Positions 1-8,732 are shown, counted from the first letter of the stretch. The stretch is 64,000 nucleotides of DNA from Nocardia terrae (GCF_009760405.1 NZ_WRPP01000012.1:186001-250000), one strand, 5' to 3'. Notes: generated by a model from the sequence alone, not told the origin. Numbers and translations: made by a program.

Positions 1-194
1 AGGATCAGCAGGGTCTGGCCGCCGCCGCCAACATCCGCTCGATTCCGACCATCATGGCCTTCCGCCAGGGCGTGCTCGTCTTCGCCCAGCCCGGCGCCCT
101 TCCCCCGGCCGCCCTCGAGGACCTGGTCACCCAGGTGAAGGCCCTCGACATGGACGAGGTCCGCAAGCAGATCGCCGAGCAGGAAGCCAAGTAA
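1..194 (+). CDS. Thioredoxin-family protein, C-terminal part (cut by window edge)
   Basis: The window opens inside a gene; reading from base 3 gives 63 residues to the TAA at 192-194. The segment RSIPTIMAFRQGVLVF contains the cis-proline strand of the thioredoxin fold (IPT), which faces the active-site CxxC; the CxxC itself lies upstream of the window. The rest is the last strand and C-terminal helix, followed by a charged tail. Thioredoxins reduce disulfides in cytoplasmic proteins. I cannot say whether this is the main thioredoxin or a longer thioredoxin-like protein, because the N-terminus is missing. A strong terminator follows 24 bases after the stop. Confidence 0.8.
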   Translation, partial: DQQGLAAAANIRSIPTIMAFRQGVLVFAQPGALPPAALEDLVTQVKALDMDEVRKQIAEQEAK

Positions 195-217
195 CCGGCT
201 CACCGCCCTCTCTGCCC

Positions 218-252
218 AGCGCCGCATCTCCCCCGAAAAGAGATGCGGCGCT
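218..252 (+). terminator. Rho-independent terminator after the thioredoxin gene
   Basis: A perfect 13-bp stem (218-230 with 240-252; AGCGCCGCATCTC and its complement) encloses a 9-base loop and is followed by a short T-rich stretch. It sits 24 bases after the thioredoxin stop codon. Confidence 0.8.
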
Positions 253-367
253 TCGCATTTCAGCCGAAATGACGCAGCATCGGATTGCGCCGACGGCTGC
301 CTCGCGGCTACCGCGACATCGCATTGCGACTGCGACATTGCCTCCCACACCCCGGCTCGCCTACTCG

Positions 368-577
368 CGACCCGAGAGGCCAACCACCCACACCCCGGAC
401 CGCCCACTTACGACCCGAGAGGCCAACCGCCACACCTCCGGGCCGCTCACCCGTGCCCCGAGACAGCCGACAACCCACACCCCAGACCGCCGACTTACGA
501 CCCGAGAGGCCAACCACCCACACCCCCGGGCCGCTCACCCGTGCCCCGAGACAGCCGACAACCCACACCATTCACAC
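368..577. repeat. Degenerate tandem array of about five 43-bp units
   Basis: Units begin near 368, 411, 454, 498 and 541, each about 43-44 bases, built around CCGAGAGGCCAACCACCCAC or the variant CCGAGACAGCCGACAACCCAC. Two variants alternate, so the pattern also reads as an 87-bp higher-order repeat (411 and 498). No reading frame through it looks like a gene. Together with the two flanking hairpins it fills the 428-base gap between the thioredoxin gene and the next gene. Confidence 0.75.
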
Positions 578-609
578 CCCGGCCCCGCTGCTACTGCAGC
601 GGGGCCGGG
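578..609. terminator. Hairpin terminator downstream of the LeuA-domain gene
   Basis: A 13-bp GC-rich stem (578-590 with 597-609) with a 6-base loop lies 13 bases beyond the stop of the leftward LeuA-domain gene. The right side is followed by a T-rich run on the plus strand, so it may also stop rightward transcription leaving the repeat array. Confidence 0.65.
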
Positions 610-622
610 TTCTGTTCTTCTC

Positions 623-1054
623 TCAGAAGTGCGAACCGAGGTGGTTGATGCCCGCGATCATGGCGCGGATGGTGGATTCGGCCGGGTCGTCGGCGAGGGC
701 GGCGCCCCAGCCGCGGCGGCCGTTGAACTCGCACTGGACGAAGGTGGCCAAGCCGTCCGGGGTACGGCGCTGGTGGAACTGGAGGATCTCCACCGGGTAG
801 CCCTCGTCGTAGAGGGCCGAGGTCAGCGCCGCCACCGGGTTGCCCGTCGCGGTGACGGTGCGCAGGTGATCGGCGATCTCGAGGGTGGCGGTGCCGGCGC
901 GGTGGCCGAGCGGGGTCCAGTCGCTGAGCTTGACCGGACCGTTGGGCTCGCAGTACCGGTCGTGGAACTCGGCGGGGGTCAGGCCGATGCTTTCGGCCCG
1001 CAGGCTCGCGGGGGCAGCGGCGTGGAACATGGGCGTATCGATGGTGATAGTCAT
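623..1054 (-). CDS. Stand-alone 2-isopropylmalate synthase LeuA regulatory (dimer) domain protein
   Basis: The 143-residue product resembles only the C-terminal allosteric domain of 2-isopropylmalate synthase (LeuA dimer domain). The match is the stretch from about residue 75 (ALYDEGYPVEILQFHQR) to the end (RGWGAALADDPAESTIRAMI), which fits the strand-helix pattern that binds leucine in full LeuA. The catalytic TIM barrel is absent: no metal-binding HxH or acidic motifs. No leu genes lie nearby. It could be a leucine sensor or a modulator of the full enzyme; that is inference. The start is the first in-frame ATG; a short interrupted palindrome (1074-1086, TTCTTC-C-GAAGAA) sits just upstream. 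Confidence 0.6.
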   Translation of the reverse strand: MTITIDTPMFHAAAPASLRAESIGLTPAEFHDRYCEPNGPVKLSDWTPLGHRAGTATLEIADHLRTVTATGNPVAALTSALYDEGYPVEILQFHQRRTPDGLATFVQCEFNGRRGWGAALADDPAESTIRAMIAGINHLGSHF

Positions 1055-1519
1055 TGGACTAGGTCTTCCCGACTTCTTCCGAAGAAAGTGACAGAGGGGA
1101 CCAGCAAGAAAAAGTTCATCGGCCGCAGCGAGGGGCCGGTCCGAATCAGACCCCGCTACGGCGGAGAACTACGAGTACGCCGTTGGCAGCCACACTCGCG
1201 GTAAGCGAAATGAGCGCGGCGCGGTCGCGGTCGGCGACATCGAGCGCTGCGCTGCGGCTGTAGGCGGGATTCGGCACGCGCTCGATAGTAGGGGCGTTCC
1301 CACTCGATGGCAACCATATTCGCAATCGACCCACGAGTAACTTCGCCGCAGGTCAGCTGACATGCGGCGGCCGTCACACCGGCCTACTCGACGGTACGAG
1401 CAAACACCGTGGGGCCCGCACACATCCGAGACGTGAACATGCCCAGCTCAGGGCAATTCCGACAAGGCGTACAGCCGGTGACGGGCGCGGAAATCACCGG
1501 ATGCCGATCGCCGCGAAAA
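1055..1519. other. Intergenic stretch, no gene seen
   Basis: About 465 bases between the start of the LeuA-domain gene and the polA terminator. Short open frames exist on both strands, but none has a ribosome binding site, a plausible start or a recognisable product. It should hold the promoter of the leftward LeuA-domain gene. Confidence 0.5.
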
Positions 1520-1560
1520 CGCGGAATGCCCGCACCGAACTTCGGTGCGGGCATTCCGCG
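1520..1560 (-). terminator. Strong terminator of polA
   Basis: A nearly perfect 20-bp inverted repeat (1520-1539 with 1541-1560, containing GCGGAATGCCCGCACCG) lies 32 bases past the polA stop on the minus strand. Confidence 0.8.
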
Positions 1561-1592
1561 TGTCGCGCGATTCACGCCGCGTGTCGAGTTGC

Positions 1593-4328
1593 CTAGTGCG
1601 CAGCCGAATCCCAGCTGCGGCCCACGCCCACCGACACCTCCAGCGGCACCGAGAGTTCGATGGCGTTGGACATGTGCTCGCGGGCAAGCGATTCCAGCTG
1701 CTCGCGCTCACCGGCCGCGACCTCGAAGACGAGTTCGTCGTGGATCTGCAGCAGCATGCGGGACTTCAGACCGGCATCGCGGATCGCCTGCTGGGTGTCG
1801 ATCATGGCGACCTTGATGATGTCGGCGGCCGTGCCCTGGATGGGGGCGTTGAGGGCCATGCGCTCGGCGGCCTCGCGACGCTGCCGGTTGCTGGAGTCGA
1901 GATCGGGCAGGTAGCGGCGGCGGCCGAAGAGGGTTTCGGTGTAGCCGACCTTGCGGGCCTGTTCGACCGCCGTCTGCAGGTAGTCGCGAATCGCGCCGAA
2001 ACGGTTGAAGTAGACCTCCATCTGGACCTTGGCCTCGTCGGCGCTGATCTTCAGCTGCTGGGACAGCCCGTAGGCCGAGAGCCCGTAGGCCAGGCCGTAG
2101 GACATGGCCTTGATGCGGCGGCGCAGTTCCGGGTCCACCTCGGAGATCGGGATGTCGAAGGCCTTGGAGGCGACGAAGTTGTGCAGGTCCTCGCCGGAGT
2201 TGAAGGCCTCGATGAGGCCCTCGTCCTTGGACAGGTGGGCCATGATCCGCATTTCGATCTGGCTGTAGTCGGCGGTCATGAGCGACTCGTAGCCGGGGCC
2301 GACGACGAAGGTGTCGCGGATGCGGCGGCCCATGTCGGTGCGGATCGGAATGTTCTGCAGGTTGGGCTCGGTCGAGGACAGGCGCCCGGTGGCGGCGACC
2401 GTCTGGTTGAAGGTGGTGTGGATGCGGCCGTCGTCGGCGACCGACTTGAGCAGGCCGTCGACGGTCACCTTCAGGCGGGTGGCGTCGCGGTGCTCGAGCA
2501 GGTGCTGCAGGAACGGGTGCTGGGTCTTCTCGTAGAGGCTCTCGAGCGCGTCGGCGTCGGTGGTGTAGCCGGTCTTGGTGCGCTTGGTCTTCGGCATGTC
2601 GAGCTCGTCGAACAGCACCACCTGCAGCTGCTTGGGCGAGCCCAGGTTGATCTGCTTGCCGATCACCTCGTAGGCGGCGTTGGCGGCCTCGGCGACGCGG
2701 TCGGCGAATTCGCGCTGCAGCTCCTCGAGCTGGGCGGAGTCGACGGCGATACCGGCGGCCTCCAGATCGGCCAGCACGCTCAGCAGCGGGAGTTCCATAT
2801 CGCCGAGCAGGGCGGTGGATTCGATGCGCTCGAGCTCGGCGTCGAAGGCGTCGGCGAGGTCGGAAACCGCACGGGCGCGCAGCATCTGGGCGTTGGCGAC
2901 CTCGGCGTCGACCTGCTCCTCGTCGTCGAGCAGCGACAGCTGGGCCTCGCCGCCGTTGTCGACGCGCAGCTCGCGGCTCAGGTAGCGCAGCGAGAGGTCC
3001 TCGAGGTTGAAGGTGCGCTGGCCGGGCAGGATCAAGTAGGCGGCCAGGGCGGTGTCGGTGGTGAGCCCGCCCAGCGTCCACCCGCGGCCGCGCAGCGCGT
3101 GCATGGCGGTCTTGGCCTCGTGCAACGCCTTCGGCGTCTGCGGGTCGGCGAGCCAGGCTCCGAGGGCCTTCTCGTCCTCGGGGGTCAGGGTGTGCACGTC
3201 GATGTACGCGCCTTCGCCGTCGGCGGCGGCCAGCGCGATGGCCTGGGTGTCACCGTGTACCGGCGAGCCATTGCCGACGACGGAAACACCGTGCCGCGCA
3301 CCGGCTTTCGCATGCTCGGCCAGCCAGTCCGAAACGGTGCCCGCGGCCAGGGCGCTACCGCTGATCTCGAAGCCCGCCTCGGCCTCCGGCTCGACGGGCG
3401 CGAGGGTGTCGAAGAGCCGGTCGCGCAGCACGCGGAACTCGAGCTCGTCGAACAGGCGGTGGATCTTCTCCCGATCCCACGGCTGCATGGCCAGCTGTTC
3501 GGGCGTGTACGGCAGCGGCACGTCCTTCACCATCTCGGTGAGCTGCCGGTTGAGCACCACGCTGGACAGGTTGGCGCGCAACGCGTCTCCGACCTTGCCC
3601 TTGACCTTGTCCACCTGGTCGACCAGCGTGGCCAGGTCGCCGTACTCGCGCACCCACTTGGCCGCGGTCTTCTCCCCCACGCCCGGAATGCCGGGCAGGT
3701 TGTCGCTCGGGTCGCCGCGCAGGGCCGCGAAGTCCGGGTACTGCTGCGGGGTGAGGCCGTACTTCTCCTCCACCGCCTCGGGCGTGAACCGGGTCAGCTC
3801 GGAGACGCCCTTCTTCGGGTAGAGCACGGTCACGTTCTCGTTGACCAGCTGCAGCGAGTCCCGGTCGCCGGTCACGATCAGCACTTTGAAGCCCTCGGGC
3901 ACGGCCTGCGTGGTGAGCGTGGCGATCAGATCGTCCGCTTCGTAGCCCTCGATGGCCATCACCGGAATCCCCAGCGCCCCCAGCACTTCCTGGGTGGTCT
4001 CCACCTGCCCCTTGAACTCGTCCGGCGTCGTCGACCGATTCGCCTTGTACTCCGGATAAGCCTCGGTGCGGAACGTCTTGCGGCTCACATCGAACGCGGC
4101 GGCCACATGCGTCGGCTTCTCGTCCCGCAGCAGGTTGATCAGCATCGCCGTGAACCCGTACACCGCGTTCGTGGTCTGCCCACTGTGCGTCTTGAAGTTC
4201 TCCGCGGGCAGCGCGAAGAACGCGCGATAGGCCAGCGAATGCCCATCCAACAGCAGCAGGGTCGGCTGCTCACCGGAAGCAACAACGGGCACGGCACCAG
4301 GACGCTGATCAGTGGAGGCAGGGGTCAC
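1593..4328 (-). CDS. polA: DNA polymerase I
   Basis: Family-A polymerase that removes RNA primers and fills gaps in replication and repair. From the GTG start used here it is 911 residues, the usual actinobacterial length. The 5'-3' exonuclease (FEN-like) domain fills roughly residues 20-310, with LLLLDGHSLAYRAFFALPAE at its start; a degenerate 3'-5' exonuclease-like region follows; the polymerase domain is the last 400 residues, with motif A DYSQIEMR near 687, motif B RRRIKAMSYGLAYG near 737 and motif C IHDELVFE near 862. An in-frame ATG at 4358 would add ten residues, but the GTG lies exactly 7 bases after a TAGACT hexamer, which suggests a leaderless transcript. The gene stands alone with a strong terminator. 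Confidence 0.96.
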   Translation of the reverse strand: MTPASTDQRPGAVPVVASGEQPTLLLLDGHSLAYRAFFALPAENFKTHSGQTTNAVYGFTAMLINLLRDEKPTHVAAAFDVSRKTFRTEAYPEYKANRSTTPDEFKGQVETTQEVLGALGIPVMAIEGYEADDLIATLTTQAVPEGFKVLIVTGDRDSLQLVNENVTVLYPKKGVSELTRFTPEAVEEKYGLTPQQYPDFAALRGDPSDNLPGIPGVGEKTAAKWVREYGDLATLVDQVDKVKGKVGDALRANLSSVVLNRQLTEMVKDVPLPYTPEQLAMQPWDREKIHRLFDELEFRVLRDRLFDTLAPVEPEAEAGFEISGSALAAGTVSDWLAEHAKAGARHGVSVVGNGSPVHGDTQAIALAAADGEGAYIDVHTLTPEDEKALGAWLADPQTPKALHEAKTAMHALRGRGWTLGGLTTDTALAAYLILPGQRTFNLEDLSLRYLSRELRVDNGGEAQLSLLDDEEQVDAEVANAQMLRARAVSDLADAFDAELERIESTALLGDMELPLLSVLADLEAAGIAVDSAQLEELQREFADRVAEAANAAYEVIGKQINLGSPKQLQVVLFDELDMPKTKRTKTGYTTDADALESLYEKTQHPFLQHLLEHRDATRLKVTVDGLLKSVADDGRIHTTFNQTVAATGRLSSTEPNLQNIPIRTDMGRRIRDTFVVGPGYESLMTADYSQIEMRIMAHLSKDEGLIEAFNSGEDLHNFVASKAFDIPISEVDPELRRRIKAMSYGLAYGLSAYGLSQQLKISADEAKVQMEVYFNRFGAIRDYLQTAVEQARKVGYTETLFGRRRYLPDLDSSNRQRREAAERMALNAPIQGTAADIIKVAMIDTQQAIRDAGLKSRMLLQIHDELVFEVAAGEREQLESLAREHMSNAIELSVPLEVSVGVGRSWDSAAH

Positions 4329-4335
4329 TCGACAG

Positions 4336-4341
4336 AGTCTA
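4336..4341 (-). promoter_or_regulatory. Putative -10 element of a leaderless polA promoter
   Basis: TAGACT on the minus strand, followed by 7 bases and then the GTG of polA. TANNNT seven bases before the start codon is the usual layout of leaderless actinobacterial promoters. Confidence 0.5.
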
Positions 4342-4474
4342 GGTATCCCCTCCGACATCCGTGGGCAGCGGGCGTACTCGGCCCGTCACCGCAGGTCGGC
4401 ACCGAGCATCGCCGCAGGTCGGCAAAACCGATTTCATCCCGGGCGGGGTTGCTGGTAGCGTGATCACCCGTCAA

Positions 4475-4547
4475 AGGGGTGTAGCTCAATTGGCAGAGCA
4501 GCCGTCTCCAAAGCGGCAGGTTGCAGGTTCGATTCCTGTCGCCCCTG
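4475..4547 (+). tRNA. tRNA-Trp (CCA)
   Basis: A 73-base cloverleaf reads AGGGGTG at the 5' acceptor strand and CGCCCCT at the 3' strand, with a D-arm GCTC/GAGC, anticodon loop CTCCAAA (anticodon CCA) and T-arm loop TTCGATT. The 3' CCA is not encoded. In mycobacteria, as I recall, tRNA-Trp sits upstream of secE-nusG; here it stands between polA and a transporter gene. Confidence 0.95.
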
Positions 4548-4554
4548 CTGGAAT

Positions 4555-4594
4555 ATTCAGGCCGGTCACCAAAGGTGACCGGCCTGAATGCTTT
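4555..4594 (+). terminator. Terminator after tRNA-Trp
   Basis: A 16-bp perfect stem (4555-4570 with 4574-4589; ATTCAGGCCGGTCACC) with loop AAA, followed by GCTTTT. It ends the tRNA transcript and also faces the end of the leftward liv operon. Confidence 0.85.
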
Positions 4595-4608
4595 TCGGGG
4601 GGGGCGGG

Positions 4609-6384
4609 TCAGCCCACGCCCAGGTAGGCGGACTTGACGGCCGGGTCGTGCAGGAGAGCACGGCCGCCGCCCGTTTTGGTGACCTCGCCGGTTTCCAGGA
4701 TGTAGGCGCGGTCGCTGCGGGTCAGGGCCTGCTGGGCGTTCTGCTCGACCAGCAGGACCGTGGTGCCCTGGGCGTTGATGTCGGCGATGATCCGGAAGAT
4801 CTGCTGGATCACCATGGGGGCCAAGCCCATTGACGGCTCGTCCAGGAGGAGGAGCTGCGGGCGGGCCATCAGGGCGCGGCCGATGGCCAGCATCTGCTGT
4901 TCGCCGCCGGAGAGAGTGCCGCCGACCTGGCGACGGCGTTCCAGCAGGCGCGGGAACAGCTCGTAGACCCAGTCCAAGGTCTTGTTGTACTCCGCCTTGG
5001 CCTTGAACGGGCGTGCGTGGCAACCCATGTCGAGGTTTTCCTGGACCGTCATGCCGGGGAACACACCACGACCCTCAGGGGCCTGAATGAGGCCCGCCAC
5101 GACGCGTTCATGGGCCTTCATGCGGGTGATGTCGCGACCCTGGAACATGATGCGGCCGCGGGTCAGCGGCAGCAGGCCGGACAGGGCGCGCATGGTGGTG
5201 GTCTTGCCCGCGCCGTTGGCGCCGAGCAGGGTCACCAGCTCGCCTTGGCCGACCTTCAGCGAGACGCCGTGCAGGGCTTGGATTCTGCCGTAGTTGACGA
5301 CCATGTCCTCGACCGTCAGCAGCGACTCCTCGCCCGGTGCGGCCTCCGCCTCCAGTCCCGGGACCTGCTTGGCCAGATCCGGGGCCGGTTGCGCGCCAAC
5401 GCTTTCCGCCTCGGCCGCATCGCGGGCGGTCTCGGCGTCGGCTTCGTCGGGCACGCCCAGGTAGGCGTTGATGACCGCGGGGTCCTGGCGGATCTGCTCG
5501 GGCAACCCGTCGGCGATCTTGCGGCCGAACTCCAGCACCACGATGCGGTCGGTCACGCCCATGACCAGTCGCATGTCGTGCTCGATGAGCAGCACCGTGT
5601 AGCCGTCGTCGCGGATCTTGCGGATCAGATCCATGAGCGCGGACTTCTCGCTCGGATTGAACCCGGCGGCCGGCTCGTCCAGGCACAGCAGTTTCGGTTC
5701 GGTCGCCAAGGCGCGGGCGATCTCCAGGCGGCGCTGATCACCGTAGGAGAGGTTGCGCGCCTTCTCGACCGCGTGCGGTGCGATGCCGACGAATTCCAGC
5801 AGCGCCATGGCTCTTTCGAGCGATTCCTTCTCCTCGCCGCGGTGCCGCGGCGTACGGAACACCGCGCCCGGCACCGAGGTCTTGTGCCGGGCGTCCGCGC
5901 CCACGACCACGTTCTCGAGCGCGGTCATCTCGGAGAAAAGCCGGATGTTCTGGAAGGTGCGGGCGATACCGAGCCGGGTGATCTCGTTGCGCTTGGTCTT
6001 CGTCAGCGGCTTGCCGTCGAAGTAGACCGTCCCGCCCGAGGGCCGGTACACGCCGGAGATGGCGTTGAAGCAGGTGGTCTTGCCCGCGCCGTTGGGCCCG
6101 ATGAGCCCGAGGATCTCGCCGCGGCGGATCTCGAAGCTCACATTGTCGAGCGCGGTGAGGCCGCCGAACTTCACGGTCAGCCCGTCGGTGCGCAGCAGCG
6201 GCGCGCCGATCGGGGTCTCGATTTCGCGGTGCGGCGCGGCGATCTCCGCGACCGCCTCCGAATCACCCAGCACCGGAAGGACTTCGGTGACATCGAGCAT
6301 GCCCACGCTGGGCTCGGCCTCGGGCTGTGCGTACCCGGCCGCCATGTCCTCGTTGTCGAAGAGCGCGTCGCCCGGCCCCGTCAC
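4609..6384 (-). CDS. Fused branched-chain amino acid ABC transporter ATPases (LivG-LivF in one chain)
   Basis: 591 residues carrying two complete ABC ATPase domains. The first (about 63-330) is LivG-like, with Walker A GPNGAGKTT at 96-104 and the LivG-type signature LSYGDQRR. The second (about 356-591) is LivF-like, with Walker A GANGAGKTT near 388 and signature LSGGEQQ near 491. They are joined by an acidic, alanine-rich linker (about 325-355), and there is a 60-residue N-terminal extension. The two are normally separate genes. Its ATG overlaps the livM stop by 4 bases, so it is the last gene of livK-livH-livM-livGF and presumably powers that importer at the inner face of the membrane. Confidence 0.9.
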   Translation of the reverse strand: MTGPGDALFDNEDMAAGYAQPEAEPSVGMLDVTEVLPVLGDSEAVAEIAAPHREIETPIGAPLLRTDGLTVKFGGLTALDNVSFEIRRGEILGLIGPNGAGKTTCFNAISGVYRPSGGTVYFDGKPLTKTKRNEITRLGIARTFQNIRLFSEMTALENVVVGADARHKTSVPGAVFRTPRHRGEEKESLERAMALLEFVGIAPHAVEKARNLSYGDQRRLEIARALATEPKLLCLDEPAAGFNPSEKSALMDLIRKIRDDGYTVLLIEHDMRLVMGVTDRIVVLEFGRKIADGLPEQIRQDPAVINAYLGVPDEADAETARDAAEAESVGAQPAPDLAKQVPGLEAEAAPGEESLLTVEDMVVNYGRIQALHGVSLKVGQGELVTLLGANGAGKTTTMRALSGLLPLTRGRIMFQGRDITRMKAHERVVAGLIQAPEGRGVFPGMTVQENLDMGCHARPFKAKAEYNKTLDWVYELFPRLLERRRQVGGTLSGGEQQMLAIGRALMARPQLLLLDEPSMGLAPMVIQQIFRIIADINAQGTTVLLVEQNAQQALTRSDRAYILETGEVTKTGGGRALLHDPAVKSAYLGVG

Positions 6385-7616
6385 TGTCCCGCTCCCGTCG
6401 TCTGCGCGGCCGCCGCCGGCCGTCGCACCGCTCGATACACCTGCCGCCCGTAGGCCAGCAATTTCTGCCGCGCCGGGAACAGACCCTGCGGGCGGAAGAT
6501 CATCAACACCACCAGGGTGAGGCCGAAGAACAGATACTTGTAGTCACCCAGCGACTGGCCGCCCACGTTCACCGACATGAGCCGGTTGGGCAGGTACACG
6601 ATCAGGAACGCGCCGACGATCACGCCGAGCTTGTTGCCCTGGCCGCCCAGCACCACCGCGCACAGGAACAGCATCGAGTTGATGACGTTGAATCCGGTCG
6701 GGTTGATGAACTGCACCTGGCCCGCGTACAGCGCGCCGGACAGGCCGCCGATGCCCGCGCCGATCATGAACGCCCACAGCTTGAACTTGAAGGTGGGCAC
6801 ACCCATGATCTCGGCGGCGTCCTCGTCCTCGCGAATGGCGACCCAGGCGCGGCCCACGCGGCTGCGCTCGAGATTGCCGACGAACAGCAGCACGATGACC
6901 ACCAGCACGATGCCAAGCCAGTACCACCAGGTTCCGGAGTTGGCCCGGTCCAACAGGTTCCAGCTGTGCTGGTCCCCGAGATTGCCGGAGGAGAAGTAGC
7001 CGCCCGGGTGCTTGTCGGACTCGCCCAGGTGCGGGTACTGGATCCGGGACAGACCGAGGCTGCCGTTGGTGATGTCGGGCAGATTGTCCGCCAGCAGCCG
7101 CACGATCTCACCGAAGCCGAGGGTCACGATGGCCAGGTAGTCACCGCGCAGGCGCAGGGTGGGGGTGCCCAGGATGAGCCCGGAGATCGAGGTCGCGAGG
7201 ATCGCGATCGGCACACAGAGCAGCCACGCCCATTTCGTGCCGAGCCAGCCGCCGGTCTGATTCCACGGGCTGTTGGGACTGGTGAGCAGGCCGACCGTGT
7301 ACGCGCCGACCGCATAGAAGCCGACGTAGCCCAGGTCCAGCAGACCCGCCTGCCCGACAACGACATTCAGGCCGATGGCGATGAGGGCGTACATGGCGAA
7401 CTGCGCCATCACCCCGCCGAAACTGGTACCGGGGGTGTCGAGCAGCGGCAGCTTGAACAGCGGCAGGATGGCCAGCACCAGCACCGCCGGCACGCCGAAC
7501 CCCCACTGCGCGGGCCGCGAGAGCCCCGCCCACCAGGTGCGGATGGCGTCGCCGACGCCGTGCGGTGCGTCCGCGGGCGGATTCGACGGCGCGGGAGCCG
7601 TTTTCGCGTTGGTCAT
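6381..7616 (-). CDS. livM: Branched-chain amino acid ABC transporter permease LivM
   Basis: 411-residue permease with about nine or ten hydrophobic segments and the LivM hallmarks GLNVVVGQAGLLDLGYVGFYAVGAY (split here for length: GLNVVVGQAGLLDLGYVGF then YAVGAY) and a cytoplasmic coupling segment around residue 270 (AIREDEDAAEIMGV). It forms the membrane channel with LivH. The ATG overlaps the livH stop by 4 bases and its own stop overlaps the ATPase start, so translation is probably coupled. A proline/alanine-rich cytoplasmic N-terminus of about 35 residues precedes the first membrane helix. Confidence 0.93.
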   Translation of the reverse strand: MTNAKTAPAPSNPPADAPHGVGDAIRTWWAGLSRPAQWGFGVPAVLVLAILPLFKLPLLDTPGTSFGGVMAQFAMYALIAIGLNVVVGQAGLLDLGYVGFYAVGAYTVGLLTSPNSPWNQTGGWLGTKWAWLLCVPIAILATSISGLILGTPTLRLRGDYLAIVTLGFGEIVRLLADNLPDITNGSLGLSRIQYPHLGESDKHPGGYFSSGNLGDQHSWNLLDRANSGTWWYWLGIVLVVIVLLFVGNLERSRVGRAWVAIREDEDAAEIMGVPTFKFKLWAFMIGAGIGGLSGALYAGQVQFINPTGFNVINSMLFLCAVVLGGQGNKLGVIVGAFLIVYLPNRLMSVNVGGQSLGDYKYLFFGLTLVVLMIFRPQGLFPARQKLLAYGRQVYRAVRRPAAAAQTTGAGQ

Positions 7617-8653
7617 GCCCGCGCCCTCCCCAGGCTCTCGCCCAGAATGCCGGTCGGACGGATCATCAGCACCGCCACCAGCACCACGAAGGCAACCACG
7701 TCACGCCACTGCGTGCCGAACAGGATCTGCCCGTAGTCCTCGGCCAGGCCCAGCAGCAGCCCGCCCAGCAGTGCGCCGCGCAGGTTGCCGATACCACCGA
7801 GCACCGCGGCGCTGAAAGCCTTGATGCCCAGGATGAATCCGCCGTTGTAGATGATCCCGTTGGGGATCTTCAGCGTGTAGAGCAGCGCGGCCGCACCGGC
7901 GAGCACACCGCCGATGAGGAAGGTCAGCATGATGACCCGTTCCCGGGATACGCCCATCAGGGTCGCGGTGTCGGGATCCTGGGCCACCGCGCGAATACTG
8001 CGGCCGAATTTCGTTCTGTTGATGAGCAATTCGGTGGTGAGCGCCAGCGCGATCGCCGCGCCCACGATCACCAGGGAGACGTTGTTGACCGGAGTGCCGA
8101 AGATCGAGAACTGATCGGTGGGATTCACCAGCCTGATCGGCTGCTGCGCGTTCAGGCCGCCGAGCTTGTTGCCGGTGAGCTTCGGCAGCACGTAGTGGAC
8201 GAATTCCTGCAGCACGAACGACATTCCGATCGCGGTGATCAGGAAGATCAGCGGTTTCGCGCCGCGTTTGCGCAGCGGGCGGTACGCGACACGTTCCAGA
8301 GTCACCGCGGCGACGCCGGACACCAGCATGCCGAAGATCATGGCGAGGCCCAGGTAGATGACGGTCAGCACGACCCCTTGGGAGTACACGTCACCGCTGG
8401 CCGCGAATCCGAAGACCATCAGACCGACCAGCTGACCGAACATGCCCAGCATGAATACTTCCGAATGGGCGAAATTGATCAGTCGCAACACACCGTAGAC
8501 CAGGGTGTATCCGACCGCGACCAGGGCGTAGATCGAACCGTAGGTCAAACCTTCGACGGTGAGCCGCCAGAATTGGTCGACCACACCGGAGACATTGAAT
8601 TCGATGGAACTGCTCGCCAACAGCGTCACATCGGCCAGAGCGGGTACAGACAT
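7613..8653 (-). CDS. livH: Branched-chain amino acid ABC transporter permease LivH
   Basis: 346-residue permease with about eight membrane segments and the LivH motifs GLTYGSIYALVAVGYTLVYG near residue 35 and the coupling region IRAVAQDPDTATLMGV near 235. It pairs with LivM to form the translocation pore for leucine, isoleucine, valine or related substrates. An N-terminal segment of about 25 residues precedes the first typical LivH helix. It lies 79 bases downstream of livK with a hairpin in between, and overlaps livM by 4 bases. Confidence 0.93.
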   Translation of the reverse strand: MSVPALADVTLLASSSIEFNVSGVVDQFWRLTVEGLTYGSIYALVAVGYTLVYGVLRLINFAHSEVFMLGMFGQLVGLMVFGFAASGDVYSQGVVLTVIYLGLAMIFGMLVSGVAAVTLERVAYRPLRKRGAKPLIFLITAIGMSFVLQEFVHYVLPKLTGNKLGGLNAQQPIRLVNPTDQFSIFGTPVNNVSLVIVGAAIALALTTELLINRTKFGRSIRAVAQDPDTATLMGVSRERVIMLTFLIGGVLAGAAALLYTLKIPNGIIYNGGFILGIKAFSAAVLGGIGNLRGALLGGLLLGLAEDYGQILFGTQWRDVVAFVVLVAVLMIRPTGILGESLGRARA

Positions 8654-8675
8654 TCGTTATTTTCGCCGTCCTAGG

Positions 8676-8716
8676 AAAACAGCGTGTGCCGAAACCACAC
8701 CTCGGCACACGCTGTT
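8676..8716 (-). terminator. Intercistronic hairpin between livK and livH (partial terminator)
   Basis: A 15-bp perfect stem (8678-8692 with 8702-8716; AACAGCGTGTGCCGA) with a 9-base loop, followed on the minus strand by TTTT-like bases. Placed just after the binding-protein gene, it probably lets most transcripts stop so that the binding protein is made in excess over the permeases. That role is inferred from the arrangement. Confidence 0.65.
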
Positions 8717-8732
8717 CCGAATATCAATTGCG

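Noticed and set aside
1146..1334. 62-codon open frame on the minus strand upstream of the LeuA-domain gene
   Set aside because: It starts with GTG without a ribosome binding site, and the composition is not convincing.
1545..4463. 972-codon open frame on the plus strand opposite polA
   Set aside because: It lies antisense to a clear DNA polymerase I with all motifs. The frame stays open because of the GC-rich codon bias of the real gene, and its product has no recognisable domain.
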